NCBI GenBank assembly: GCA_963082875.1
Contig: OY720099.1
Span: 17,589,066 to 17,653,065, forward strand
DNA length: 64,000 bases
Direction: 5' to 3'
From: Corella eumyota
Taxonomy: Eukaryota > Chordata > Ascidiacea > Phlebobranchia > Corellidae
Shown: positions 11,190 to 23,668 of the stretch, in pieces
Numbering within the stretch: position 1 is the stretch's first letter
How the letters are laid out: each line of letters begins with the position of its first letter
Program-made: the position numbers and the translations under genes
The notes under the pieces: model-generated
What the model was told of the DNA's origin: nothing
Database searches by the model: none
Seen by the model: only the letters and a program-made list of their open reading frames with translations

Positions 11190-14100
11190 CTAATATCGAT
11201 TATCTTTTGATTTTAGTTTTGGAACGGGAGAAATTGTCGTCTGTCTGATTCCTGATCCTCCATTGCTGGAAGATGAACTTCCAGAGACTCTCTTCTTTTT
11301 TGTTTTCTCTTTTTCCCTGAATCAAAAAATTGAGAAAAGTAAAATTAGAAAAATGTTTATCAAACTATATTTATATTTTTTAAATAAAAAGTTAAGCTAC
11401 CTAAACTGAATACTTGCTCCAGTCGGTTTAGGCACAAGTTGGGAATTAAGTTTGTAGTAATCTGTGAACGTTTTAGCTAAGTTACGACCAACACGAATGT
11501 CTAAAAAAATTCAATTATATTTAAATTCTTACAAAAACAAAATTGTAATTTGACATTACAAATGTATATTTACAAGTTTCTTCAGTATAGGGTATTGGGT
11601 TTGGAGATAGACCATTAAAGTAATTGTAGAAAGAAACTTCTAAAGTATAACAGTAAGAAGATTCGTCCAAAATGCCGCCTAAAAACCTAAAAAAAAACTT
11701 TTTTGAAACTTTTATATTTATGTCGTAACTTAGTTAGTAATGCTAGCTGATTATTAACATGTTTACGTATTTATTAGGATATTACAACAAGTAAGAAATA
11801 AGATTTTGTACTGAAACATTACAATACCATATAAGTTAAGATATAAAAAAAACATTGTTAATAACGTTTACAAAATTAATTTTTAAGTATATTGTTCTTA
11901 CCTTCTTCCAGTTCCAGCCTTTACAACATCTCGGTTGAAAGCAGTATTCGCAAAACTAAAATCCTCAGCGTTTCCACACATGAGTCTTGGAAACACTGCT
12001 TGTCGCTGAAACCTTTCTTCGTCGTCGTAAATATTTCCGTACATGAAACAGTTGCTCAAAGTTGAGTGGGCGTGAACATCAATGTAAAAATCAATATCAA
12101 GATTCTAAAAAGTTTTTAATATTAATTGACACTTTTTATTTAATTGTTGCTTGGACCTGCATTTGACTAATTTAACTTATTAAGGTCAAAACATTTACTA
12201 ACACTGCCTGTAACAGTTTAAACTAAAACTATTGGCCCATTGAAAACCTCTTTCTATTGCACTTACAACCTTTGTATAATATACATTTAAAATTAGTTTA
12301 GAAAAGTGGGTATTATAAACTTATGTACTGGATTTGAATGTAGGTTCATTAGATATTGTTTGGTGGCATGTAAAGTGGGGTGAGCCCATGGTGACGGATC
12401 TTGCCAGTGCCGATTCAAATCAAATCCCATTAATGAACATCTATAATAGAATAAAAAAAATATTTCCAAGTTGGTAAAACCATCTTAAAGATAGTTTTAA
12501 TAGCTATATGCAGTTTGTATATATACCAAAGTTGCATAAAAAAATAAAAGATAGAAAATAATTTATTTTGACTGGCAGCATGGTATTGTGGTCAGAAAAC
12601 TTGTTTTACAAGGACCTGGGTTCGATCCCCACTACTCTTATGCTGTAAACTACATACTGCTCTTAAACTATAAACAAACTCCTGCTGAGCCAAAACTTAA
12701 TATATTTTTTAAAACCCAAACTACCAAATGCAACTTAAGACTGGGTTGAAGTAAGTGACGTTACTCTGTGTTTGGGTCACAAAGTTGATCTTTTTACACC
12801 AAGGATAAATAAATACATATACGAAAGGTTTAATTACTAAGTGTTATTGATCAAAATTAGAACAAATTTGTTTACCTGTAATTTCCAAGATATACTCCAT
12901 CAGGATTTAACATTGGAACAACTTTAAAAATGACATTATCTCTCAAAACTCTTGCCATTGGATGACCACTTACTATAAAGTCAATAAATCCTACAAACAT
13001 AAACGAGAAAATTTTATTCTTAACATTTTATCTTAATGTTTATTTTCGTGTAATATCATACAAATTTTATTCCAACCTTGAATAATATGCGAAGATGGGG
13101 ATTCCCCTGGGTGAACTCTACCCGTGACAAACACAACATTTCTTCTTTCCCCCTCGTTCAAGTTATCGGGAGATGTTATGGTTAGTAGATCTAACTTCCG
13201 TTGTTGCTAAAAGGGTTAAAAAGTGAATTAATATTTCTAAAAACTTTTAATTTCAATAAGTAAACCATTTGTTTACATTTATTTATCCTCATTGTGGAAA
13301 GATAGATTTCGTGACCTAAACTTAGAGTAACATCGGTTACCCCGACTAGTCTTGAGTTGCCTTTGACAGTTTGAAATATTATTAATTTTGAAAATAATAT
13401 TATTAATATTTTTTAAATATTATTAAACCAGCAGCGTCGTGTAGTGGTAAGAACGCTTGCTACACCACACATGAGGTCACTGCTCTCATTCTGTAGCACC
13501 ATTGAGTAAGGCGCTATAAAAGGTATGAACTTCTGCTGAGCCAGCACTTAATCAGCAGTATAATTATCAGGCAATTATAATCTATAATATCTCAAACTGC
13601 CACAGGCAACTCGAGACTGGGTCGGAGTAACTGATGTTACTCTATGTTTAAGTTGCGCATTCAACTTTCCCACATCGAGGATAAAGATATATACAAAATT
13701 TCAATTGCGCTATAATTATAAGTTGATGATTAAGTGTTGGTTCAGCAGAAGTTCATACTGTTTATATTGCCTAACACCAGAGCACTACAGTATAAGAGCA
13801 GTGGTGGTCGTATAACTGATAAGACAATAACAAAATTAGTTTAAAAAAGCATTTCAAAACTTACTACTGTAAGAGTCAAGAGCTCTCTTTTGAAATACGG
13901 AAATTGTTTTCTTTCTATTCTTTCCAAATAAGTTTGCAGCCGGGTATAAGTATAAGGGTAAGAGTAAGAGAAATAATAAATCTCATTGTCATCTGCTTTG
14001 TCAAAGCAAAACGCAAATGACATGACATAGTTTTTGCGGTGGTCGGGACAGCGATAATAATACACTGTTTTAGATGGTATCCTTTGCCTGAAAAAAAAAT

Positions 14101-16153
14101 ATATATTAAAATTAATTTGTAGAAAACAATTTAAATTTTCTATTGATTTAAATAAGTTAAATTATTATAAATGGAAAGCCCGCACGCCTGTAAGTAAATT
14201 TCTTTTTTAGTGTAAAAACTCAATTTAAATATTTTACATAAATAATTTATTGAGTTTGACTTGACAATAATAGCCCTGTAAAAACATATTCCTATTCACA
14301 ATGCAATTTAGAAATAATAAAAATCCTTCAGTCCATTGTTAGTTTACCCGTTTTTATTTAAAAGCGAGATAAAATTTTCATTAAAATCAATTGAGCCGGT
14401 TTTATTTTTTTTAAATAAACAATTTTTTTGTTAAAGGTCAAGTTTTATGTCAATTTTTTTTTCTTGAAAATATTTTTATCCTCAATGTGGGAAAGTCAAA
14501 TGCGTGACTTAAACATAGAGTAACATCAGTTACTCCGACCCAGTCTCAAGTTGCCTGTGGCAGTTTGGGATATTATAGATTATAATTACCCAATAATTAT
14601 TCTGCTGATTAAGTGCTGGCTCAGCAGGAGTTTTGCCTTACTCAAGGATGTTACAGCATGAGATCAGTGGGGATTGAACCCACGACCTACACCACGCTAC
14701 CGGTTCCATTTTTTTAACTGAATAAAATAAATCTTACCACTTAGGTCTACTTGTTGATTTAACGACTGGTGACATTCCTTCGCGATATAAACTTTTGGTT
14801 TTACTGAAGTTAACCACATTGAAAATAATTCTCTAGAAAATAAAAACCAGCACAATTAAAAGACCAAATTCTATTTTTTCAAGTTTTTTTAACCAATTAC
14901 TATATACACAAAAAAACTTAAATTTTTGGAGTAAAAAACCTGGTCCGGTCTGACATTTTCCACAGTGAAGTTAAACCAAACTCTAAATCTTGGGTTGCAA
15001 GTGTCAGGTCTAACAAATAAGTCGTATTCATGTTCTGTTATGTAGTCTACTCTACCCAAGTTACCTGAGAAAATTTTTTTAAATTAAAAAAAATTATTCA
15101 AAAAAATTATCAAATGTAATAAAACATTTTTATTGTTTAGAAGGCTTAACCACAAGCATGGCTTTAATATTGCATTTACCACTTTCAAAACAAGCATCAA
15201 AAATTAGATGTCCCTTCTTAGTTTTTCCAGTATAACCTGGTGGAACAACAACTAGCTTGTTTACATTTCCCACAACTGCATCATCCCCACTGTCAGAACT
15301 TCCTGAATAAAAAAGTAGCATTTCATATAAAATCGTATAGTCTTAACCTGTAAGGTAAGAGTGGGTTTTGATATCCAAACATGAAAAATTGTACTACAAG
15401 GGTATTCACTGTTCACCCAGGCCCAGTTTTTACCTTTAAAATAAATAAATGCAGTAAAAATCAAACTTAAAGGCATGATGCTATGAAACCAGGTGATTTA
15501 ATCCATGCCACTTATTCACATTTTAAAATATAATAACTTCTTATATAATGTATATCATACCAATTAGCCAGTCTGGAAAGTTGAGCAGTTTTTTTTTTGT
15601 ATATATCTTTATCCTCGATGTGGGAAAGTCTAATCGCGACTTAAACATAGAGTAACAACTGTTACTCCGACCCAGTCCCAAGTTGCCTTTAGCAGTTTGG
15701 GATAATATAGATTATAATTGTCCGATAATTATACTGCTGATTAAGTGCTGGCTCAGTAGGAGTTCATACCGTTTATAGCGCCTTACTTAAGGGTGCTACA
15801 GCATGAGGTCAGTGGGGATTGAACCCACAACCCCATGGTGGTGTAGCAAGTGTTCTTACCACTACACCACGCTGCCGGTAAACGAGATCACTTGTGTGCA
15901 AGCTTAAAAATTGGCATGACCCACATGCACTCTAATTTATGTTAGCGTATTTACCTTTAATTTCGTATTTACTTTAAAAGCCAGGCGTGCAAAACGCAAA
16001 CTTAACACGTGCATATTTTTCAATGAAAAATATCTAGTGTGTGCACGCTGCCCTATTTTCCAAACTGACCAATTGGCTGTAACTTATATATACAATTATG
16101 ACGATTTTAACCTAAAAATGCTAACCTGAATCAGCACGTTTTCCATCACCCAT
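11190..16153 (-). CDS. AGBL4: Cytosolic carboxypeptidase 6 (tubulin deglutamylase)
   Basis: An M14-family zinc carboxypeptidase that trims polyglutamate side chains and C-terminal glutamates from tubulin in cytosol and cilia. Twelve exons from 16126-16153 (start) through 15180-15302, 14940-15064, 14738-14832, 13865-14087, 13077-13206, 12876-12990, 12329-12440, 11902-12104, 11574-11686, 11401-11500 to 11190-11316 join in frame to 497 residues (human about 503). Characteristic stretches: GHLIFDACFESGNLGRVD, RPDTCNPRFRVWFNFTVENV and YYYRCPDHRKNYVMSF identify CCP6 rather than CCP1, 4 or 5. Zinc ligands are the His and Glu of VHPGE and the His of DVHAHS; the catalytic Glu is in YTLEVSFY; the substrate-pocket segment is GNYRCSLMGFDLNRHW. 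The C-terminal tail is short, basic and Ser-rich. At least four introns carry SINE insertions. No key residue is missing. Confidence 0.95.
12574..12818 (+). repeat. tRNA-derived SINE, diverged copy
   Basis: Head GGCAGCATGGTATTGTGGTC with B-box-like GGGTTCGATCCCC; the tail reaches the conserved CAAGGATAAATA. Many substitutions make this an old copy, inside an AGBL4 intron. Confidence 0.75.
13276..13390 (-). repeat. SINE tail part of a minus copy split by a later SINE
   Basis: TTATCCTCATTGTGG onward matches the SINE 3' part in reverse orientation and stops near GAAATATTATT. The matching 5' part resumes at 13703-13812, with a plus-strand copy (13427-13696) between them. Confidence 0.7.
13427..13696 (+). 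repeat. tRNA-derived SINE, nearly full length
   Basis: Starts CCAGCAGCGTCGTGTAGTGG (A-box-like) and ends with CATCGAGGATAAAGATATAT. It sits inside an older minus-strand copy, in an AGBL4 intron. The B-box region is altered. Confidence 0.85.
13703..13812 (-). repeat. SINE head part of the split minus copy
   Basis: GATGATTAAGTGTTGGTTCAGC and the following GTTCATACTGTTTATA match the 5' half of the family in reverse. It is the continuation of 13276-13390. Confidence 0.65.
14468..14705 (-). repeat. tRNA-derived SINE with internal deletion
   Basis: Full tail and body, but the tRNA-like head jumps from CCCACGACC directly to TACACCACGCTACCGG and lacks about 30 bp between the A and B boxes. Confidence 0.85.
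15599..15879 (-). repeat. tRNA-derived SINE, full length
   Basis: Tail ATCCTCGATGTGGG through head CACGCTGCCGGT on the minus strand. B box read in reverse is GATTGAACCCA. It lies in AGBL4 intron 1. Confidence 0.9.
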
Positions 16154-17481
16154 ATTGACCAAACTATTTTTCCGAATTTAATAAATCTGATAGAGCGTTG
16201 CTTGATAGCCTACTGCTAGATTTTTTAAGCTAATTTTTATTCAAAATGTGACCAACTCTCGTTTAACATTTTAACCAAATCAGTGCATTAATAAAATGCA
16301 CTGCGCCTTAACCTTGAAGTAGAATAAACCTATAAAAATAAACGATACGGTATATTTATAAAAACGACTTTTGTACTTGTAATATCTGAATATAGTTTTT
16401 TCTAAAAAAAACTTTCGCAATATTCTCACGTTTCCTTAACAGCGTCCATCACAACAAAGTACTTAAGAGTCATAGCTGAGTGAGCAGTATTAAATTTTAC
16501 GTTTATCCTCACTAAAGCAAAGTATTTTTTTTTTGTATATATCTTTATCCTCGATGTAAAAAAGTCGAATGCGCGACTTAAACATAGAGTAACATTAGTT
16601 ACTCCGACCCAGTCTTGAGTTGCTTGTGGCAGTTTGGGATATTATAGATTATAATGGCTGGATAATAATGCTGCTGATTAAGTGCTGGCTCAGCAGCAGT
16701 TTGTACCGTTTATAGCGCCTACTCAAGTGCGCTACAGCATGAGATCAGCGAGGATTAAAGCCACGACCTCATGTGTGGTGGTAGCAAGTGTTCTTACCAC
16801 TACACCACGCTGTCGGTCAGATTAGGTTCTGGTTCTAGACAAAAGTACGTTACTAACTAAAAGCGTCTTGTAGTGTTTTACAAGCCTATTTATTTTTTTC
16901 CTAAATAAATATGTAGGCTAAGGTAACCAACTGTGAGCTAAGCTATTTAAACTAAGGCAACAAACCCCAAGGTACTATCCCTGCAAAAAAAATTATGCTA
17001 TTTTAGCTACAGGCATATAGGGAAATTGTAAACATTGAAAATGTAAGTAAGCTATGTAATTTGTATTTTTGTTGTAATATACCTTTAAGTGTTTATTCAA
17101 GAGCGAGAGTTAGTACATTCGTAGGGAATTACATTACTAATAAATCAATTTTTACACAATGCTTAAAATAACACCAGTATACAAAAGCATAATTACAGAA
17201 AAATGCTACAAAACCTTCAAACATGTTTTTTTGCGCTAACTTTTTTTTGCGTTAATAACATTTACATAAAACAACTCATTTCTACTGAGAAAACATAATA
17301 TCGAAAAGTATTTGTGGCCAATACCAAAAAATAACAAAATCTACAAAGCATAAAACCACAATAAACTAATAAAAAAATATTTCACCATAGTTTTTACCAA
17401 TATATGTACTATCACCCAGCAATTTTTTATAAACATACATACCAAAATTTACTTAGATTGTGGCTACGACTTTGAATTAGA
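16154..17481. other. Intergenic, upstream of AGBL4 and downstream of the atlastin-like gene
   Basis: 1.3 kb with no gene. It contains a SINE at 16534-16817; the rest is AT-rich unique sequence that should hold the AGBL4 promoter and the 3' flank of the GTPase gene. Confidence 0.55.
16534..16817 (-). repeat. tRNA-derived SINE, full length
   Basis: Same family in minus orientation, from TGTATATATCTTTATCC to CACGCTGTCGG. It lies about 400-650 bp upstream of the AGBL4 start codon. Confidence 0.9.
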
Positions 17482-20400
17482 TTAGCGATTAAACCCTTCT
17501 ACAACGCCACTAAATAAACCCACTACACCCGATTTTACAGCATTTCCTAATCTACTGTACCAAGGCTTATTATTATTCTGGTTATCTTGTTCTATAGTTT
17601 TAAAACATCCATCAAGCTCTCGACAGCATTTATTGGCATATCTGTTTCCAAAATTTTTAAACCCTTGTTGGGAAAATTGGTATTCAATTTTAGCTTGTTG
17701 GTCATGTTTTGCCTCACTGTGATGTTGTTTTAATTGGTTCGGATCTATGTATCCAGTGTCAGTGATCTAAAAAAAAATTTAGTGAAAAAATGCCTTAATC
17801 ATATAAACGATAATACTTGCATATTATACAAAAACTTAAAAAAGTGCCATACAAAATAGAACAAAAGTTATAAAAAATTGCCATAGTAATAATATATCAC
17901 CAAAAAAGGTTTTTATTTTTTGTATATTACCAAATGCATGATTTATAGAACTAAAATAAAACCATCAACCCTATTAATAAGTTTTAACAACAAAATATCT
18001 TATTTTATAAATTTGTAACTTAACACTGCTATAGATCAATAAAATTTGTATTTGTGCCAAAACCTTATTCATTTGATCCATGTAGGCATCTTTTGCTTTT
18101 TGAAGAGCAAATTCTGCTTCTCTTATTAGATTACTCTGCAAACACACAGATAATTTAAAATCATTATAAGATTACTTTAATTACAGCAATTTAAACTAAT
18201 ATCTTTGCTTATTATCTTTGTACATAAATATTATTAAGGTTTTTTAAAACTTTTTAAAAAAAAAGATTATTAATTATAAATTTTTAAAAACCTCAAAAAA
18301 GACATTTTGTTTTTCAAAAATTAAAAACTGTTTGGTGATATCCTCCTCAAGCAATGTTTTTATTGCATTTATTCCTTGTGATTGGATTTTTTTGGCTTCT
18401 CTTTCATACTGGTTTAATGATTCAGCCATACTAAGGTCATGAAAATTTTGCAGTTCATTTTTTTCCACAAATTTGCCATTCATGTGCTGTATAATTAATC
18501 AAAGTTTGTTTATTTAAATATCAAAAAGTTATAAAAACGTAAACTTAAGCATGGATTTAAATTTAAAATTATTCATAAAGTTTTTTGCTTTTTTATATAT
18601 ATTTTTACTTATATTATCAAGTAAACTTTATTCTACCATTCTTATTTATCACCTAATAAAAACATTTTTCAGTTAACTATGTCCACCACAGTTAACTTAA
18701 AACTCCTAAGTTGTTTGCATTGTAAATGCCAATATTTCTTAAAATTATTAAAACATTTTTTTATAATTGACCATTGCCTATAGCAAACATTTGCTGTACA
18801 GAGAATATTAACATATATTACCTCTATAATTTTGTCGACATAGCTTGTAAAAGCATTTTCTTTTGTTTTTTCCAACTGATTTTCTGCGTTTTTCTGTAAA
18901 AAAAATAAACTAATACTTGTGTACTGACTATATATCAACAACCGCTTTTCATCAAAATTTCTCTAATAACATATATTTTTAATTTAGAAACAAATGTATG
19001 ATAGCTTGTATCAATGACATATTTGTAACTAGAGCAACAATACAGTTGTTTATGGATAATTTTAACGCCATGTAATGAAAACCTTGTAATCTTCATTCAA
19101 TCCTTTAAACTGTTTAAGTAAACCCACAGCAATTTCACCAATTTGAGTTTCACACTTTTGAGCTAGTTCATCACTAATTTTAGAATCTTTAATGACCTTT
19201 AAAGCCTCTTCCATGCAATTTAAATGTGTTTGATCTAGTTCAGTTGAATTAACATATTGGTCCTTACATCTCTACAAAATTAAATATATTAATGCCTTTA
19301 ACATTGTTGTCATAAATTAAAATAAATTTAGTATGTTTTTATCAAAAATTTGTTAGTTTTTTTAATATAAATGGGCACAAAATCAATTTTTACAGCATTT
19401 ATCCAGTGTTAATGTAAATAAAATTTACATTGTTCAGTGATTTTAAGTATTTTTCTTTTGCTTTATTAACAACTTCCATAGTAGTCTTTTCCTTGGCCAA
19501 TTTCTACACAACAAATAGTTGGATATGATAAAGACTAAGATAAAACATATTTAAAAATGTACAAAAAATAATTTTTTCAAAAATTTCTGTTTCAAATATA
19601 GCAATATGTAAAACACCACAATTCTTAAACTAATATAATATTAAAATTTAACCCAATATAAAGCTAATTATTTAATTTATATACTTGGTTATTTTCGTTG
19701 ATTTTTTTGAACTCTAATCTTTTATTATCTAATTCACTGTAAAGCTTAGCTTCAAAATTTTTGCGATGTTGCGTGTTGAGTCCAATTTCAGATTTTTCAA
19801 ACTGTGCTGAAGACTTTTTATAAGCATGTGTGTGTGCCTTGTCAAATGCTGAGTCACTGATAGCCGCATTGCAATTCTGCAAAAACACTTGTTTAAAATC
19901 TTTAATCTATAAAAAGTTAAGACATCTTTTTTAATGTATAAATTAATGTCTATTTTAAATAAATAAAAAAAACAAATATTTCTTACTTTGTTCATTTCAG
20001 AGTGGTAAACTTTTTTGCAGGAAAATGATAATTCTGACAATATTCTCTTCAATTCTTTCTAAAATTTGTAAAAAAACTAAAATAAAACATTTAAACCTAT
20101 GATTTATTCACAATAAACAGTTTTGAAATATAACACCACAGAAAAACTATCTTTGTATATTTGTAATTACTAATTGATGTTATTAGGTTACATTAAACTA
20201 AACAAATCATACTTCTCGATGTTCATTGGTAGTGGTAAAATCTTCAAAACATCTTGCCATTTCTAATGCAAGAATAGTTTCAAATTCCTCAATTAATTTC
20301 TTAACCTCAATACTTTCTACCTTTTCTTGAAACTGATCTAGAACTATTTGACGAGTCTCATTGATAATTAGTTCGAGTGAATTATCTTCGACATATTCTC

Positions 20401-23400
20401 CACCAGATTTCTAAACAGACAGTGACAATATAATCAATACATATTTAAAACCAGTTATAGAGTTTTAGATTAGTACATCAAAACATTGTTTAAAATATAC
20501 TTGTTCTATTTCTGATTTAGCAATTTTCGACATTTCCATAACAATGTTGCTTAACTTTTGCTTTAACTCTTTCTAAAGTAATAAAAATGGTTTATTGAAT
20601 ACTAATAAAATTGTAATACAATGTAAACTAAATTAGTAAAAAAATATAAATTCAAAAAAACAAAAAATTGTATATTTAGGGCCTATTCAATAAACAAACT
20701 TACCTCAAAAACAATATTTTTCTGAGAAAAATCTTTTAGTTTTTTTTCTATTTTCTCTGTGAGATGCTTTTTTCCTTCTTGAAGAAAAGTTGGATTTTGA
20801 GATAACAGTGGGGATTTTTCGAAAGACTGAAGAGCTTCCAATTTACATTCCTCATGTACGGTTTTAAGATCTTCTAAATAATGCGTGCATTTCTGTAAAT
20901 TGAAATATAAAATTACTCTTTTTAAATGGTGTAATTTCAGAATGCACTAGTTAAACACTGGGTTTCAATTTGACTATGGTTTTTATTGCGTAAAACATGG
21001 CAATTAGATGAATATAGAATATTCTCATATACCTCTTTCATACTTTGAACATACTGTTTCTTTAGTTTCTTCATTAAAGAAACTAACTTCATTTTTTGAT
21101 CTGCCTAAATATACCAAAAAGAACAAATTTCACTATAAAGAAAAGAAAAATATAATATATAACCCATCACAAAAAACAACAATAACTTTAAAACAATAAT
21201 ATAAATTTATACCTCAAACCATGTTTCCACAGGAGGCAATTTTCCACTTTCAAATACATCAAAGTATAATTGTACTAGATCAATAAGATCGTTCCCTGTA
21301 CAATCAAAACCATTGTTTTGTTTTAAAACAATGTTGTCAGGGTGAAACAATTTGTTTTGTAGCTCGTTCACATGTTTTAAAAATTCACGATCAATATCTG
21401 TATAGAAAACTACGTAATTTACACAACTGTTTTTAACCTTTTAAAATCAAGAAAACTTTTGTTCAAATGTCCTTGTCCTTAAGCAATGTGAAAATTGAAA
21501 TTAAATTCTAAAAAAAACATTCCAACAAAAGAGAGTAAAATCAAGAAAACAACTTTTGTTCAAATGTCCTTGTCCTTGAGCAATGTGAAAATTGAAACTA
21601 AATTCTAAAAAAAACATTCCAACAAAAGAGAGTAAAATCAAGAAAACAACTTTTGTTCAAATGTCCTTGTCCTTGAGCAATGTGAAAATTGAAACTAAAT
21701 TCTAAAAAAAACATTCCAACAAAAGAGAGTAAAATCAAGAAAACAACTTTTGTTCAAATGTCCTTGTCCTTGAGCAATGTGAAAATTGAAACTAAATTCT
21801 AAAAAAAACATTCCAACAAAAGAGAGTAAAATCAAGAAAACAACTTTTGTTCAAATGTCCTTGTCCTTGAGCAATGTGAAAATTGAAACTAAATTCTAAA
21901 AAAAACATTCCAACAAAAGAGAGTAAAATCAAGAAAACAACTTTTGTTCAAATGTCCTTGAGAGCAATGTGAAAAATGAAATTAAATTCTAAAAAAAACA
22001 TTTCACCAAAAGAGAGTTGCTCAGCAAACTTGTAAGTAAAATTATTAGTAGTAACAAAATACCATTAACAAAAATGTGAAGTGTTGCTGAATGTTTAAAT
22101 AATATATATAAAAGGTAATACAATCTAGCAAAACATGTAAAAGTCGTTTAAGGTAAACCAGAAAAATTAAATTTCAGAATGTAACTTACTTTAAAAGAAA
22201 AACAAATTTGTAATACAAACCTTTAAAAGAAATTGGCGCCTCTTTGTTGCCACTTCCTGCCACCAATTTCCCAGGGTGAGGTAACAGAAAGCAAGACAAG
22301 TCACTAAAAAATTTTTTAATGTTTTCTCTAATATCTATTATTTCCTGATTTTCACTCTTATTTAAAATATCTTCTAAGTATTCGTTGCCACCATCTGAAC
22401 CACATTCAAAATTGGAAAACGACCAATCTCTGATCAGAAAAATCATGTTCTGTAACAAAATTATATTTTAGCTTATAACAATATATATATATACATTTTT
22501 CTTTAAAAAAACCTGAAACGAAGTTAAATCTGAACTTTCGTTGTTTTTTCTGGCCTTTTCATTTACAGTATTTCCAAAATCAGCAAAAACCTACAAGTTT
22601 AATTTAAAATTATTGTACTTTGATGTTTATATTATAACCAATAAAAATATTTGCCTGTAAGCTTTGAAGATCATCACCCCCAATATTTTGAGAAACATTG
22701 TAAATTTGAACAGAACTTATCAAAGTACTTAAAGCAAAGACAACTGATGCACTCTTTGTGTTCGAAACAAGATCAAAGGCTCCTTGAGTATCCATCAGGA
22801 ACAGGTTTCCCTAAAAAGTTAATTTAAATTGTTTTTTTTTAATTTCCTTAAATACATGTAACACAAAATTATTTGCCTGTAATTTATTAAGATACCACAT
22901 CAATAACTCTATAAAATTAATAAAACATTATAAAATGTAAAATCCTATCAAAAAAAAATTAAAGCAGACTACAAAACACTTAAAACCTCTTTTCCATCAG
23001 AAGTGGTGAACGGAAACGGTTTACTCCACATCCAAATTCCTTTTGTGTCACTAACATGCCCCCCTCTCCAATGAAAACCATCTTCTGGCAGCAATAGTCG
23101 GGATTTGTCTTTTACCCAATTCTCAGGCTAGTAATAAACATTTTAATTTAAAAAATTACATTTTGTAACCTTACACATAAATTATTGCATAACATTTCGG
23201 TACAAAAAATAACCAAAACACAGAAATATGTATTACAGAAATTAACAATAACACATCTAGCTAAAAGTGTATTATTGTTTACATATTATATTTAAGCTAA
23301 GTGTACCTTTTCAGATCTTAATCTGTTTAAAAAAAGATTTAATAAAAAGGATTTTCCTTTTCGAAATCCGCCCGTTAAGGATACTACAGCAATAGGCTTG

Positions 23401-23668
23401 TCCACAACCTTAGAATCACCAAAAATGTCTCGTAAAGCATCTCGATTCAGTTCAAAGCCCCCTTTATCACCAACCTTTTCATCATTTGGTTGTACTAGCT
23501 GAACAGGTCCTCCTATATCTATGATAAAAAATAAATATTTTTTAATCATTTTAATCTTAGATAATTATATTTTGTTAAATGAGTTTAGACACAAAATGTA
23601 CCTGTTGCATAACTCCCCTTTTTTGTTTTATTTTTCCCCCCACCAAAAATTTTTAAAAAACCAGCCAT
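17482..23668 (-). CDS. Atlastin-like GTPase with six tandem three-helix-bundle modules
   Basis: A dynamin-superfamily GTPase of the atlastin branch. Nineteen exons give 916 residues. G domain (about 40-270): P-loop GGFRKGKS (72-79), GFHWRGG and Thr-containing switch I region, DTQG (147-150), and IRDWSF with the atlastin RDW guanine-recognition motif (225-227). Residues 270-356 match atlastin's end of the G domain ([14 protein letters not shown]-like helix). From residue 357 the coding exons alternate short (72-75 nt) and long (189-198 nt, last 285 nt). Each short+long pair encodes one helical module of about 88 residues starting at 357, 444, 534, 622, 710 and 799. Canonical atlastin has one such bundle, then a transmembrane hairpin. 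Here no hairpin is visible; the chain ends with a small mildly hydrophobic amphipathic stretch ([17 protein letters not shown]). Exon 4 ends with a GC donor. Function unknown; membrane tethering or defence are only guesses. Confidence 0.9.
21444..22015. repeat. 97-bp intronic minisatellite, six copies
   Basis: Unit begins AAATCAAGAAAAC at 21444, 21538, 21635, 21732, 21829 and 21926; spacings are 94 then 97 bp throughout. The middle four are almost identical, the outer ones diverged. It lies in intron 6 of the atlastin-like gene. Confidence 0.95.

Noticed and set aside
15599-15879. True tRNA genes at the SINE heads
   Set aside because: The boxes are tRNA-like, but no cloverleaf with paired acceptor stem is kept and each head is fused to the same SINE body.
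21444-22015. CRISPR-like array
   Set aside because: Whole 97-bp units repeat with no unique spacers, within an intron of an animal gene.
22221-23668. Classification of the GTPase as a guanylate-binding protein
   Set aside because: P-loop [17 protein letters not shown] and LLPHPG follow atlastin; GBPs have a different P-loop (GLYRTGKS type) and guanine-recognition motif.
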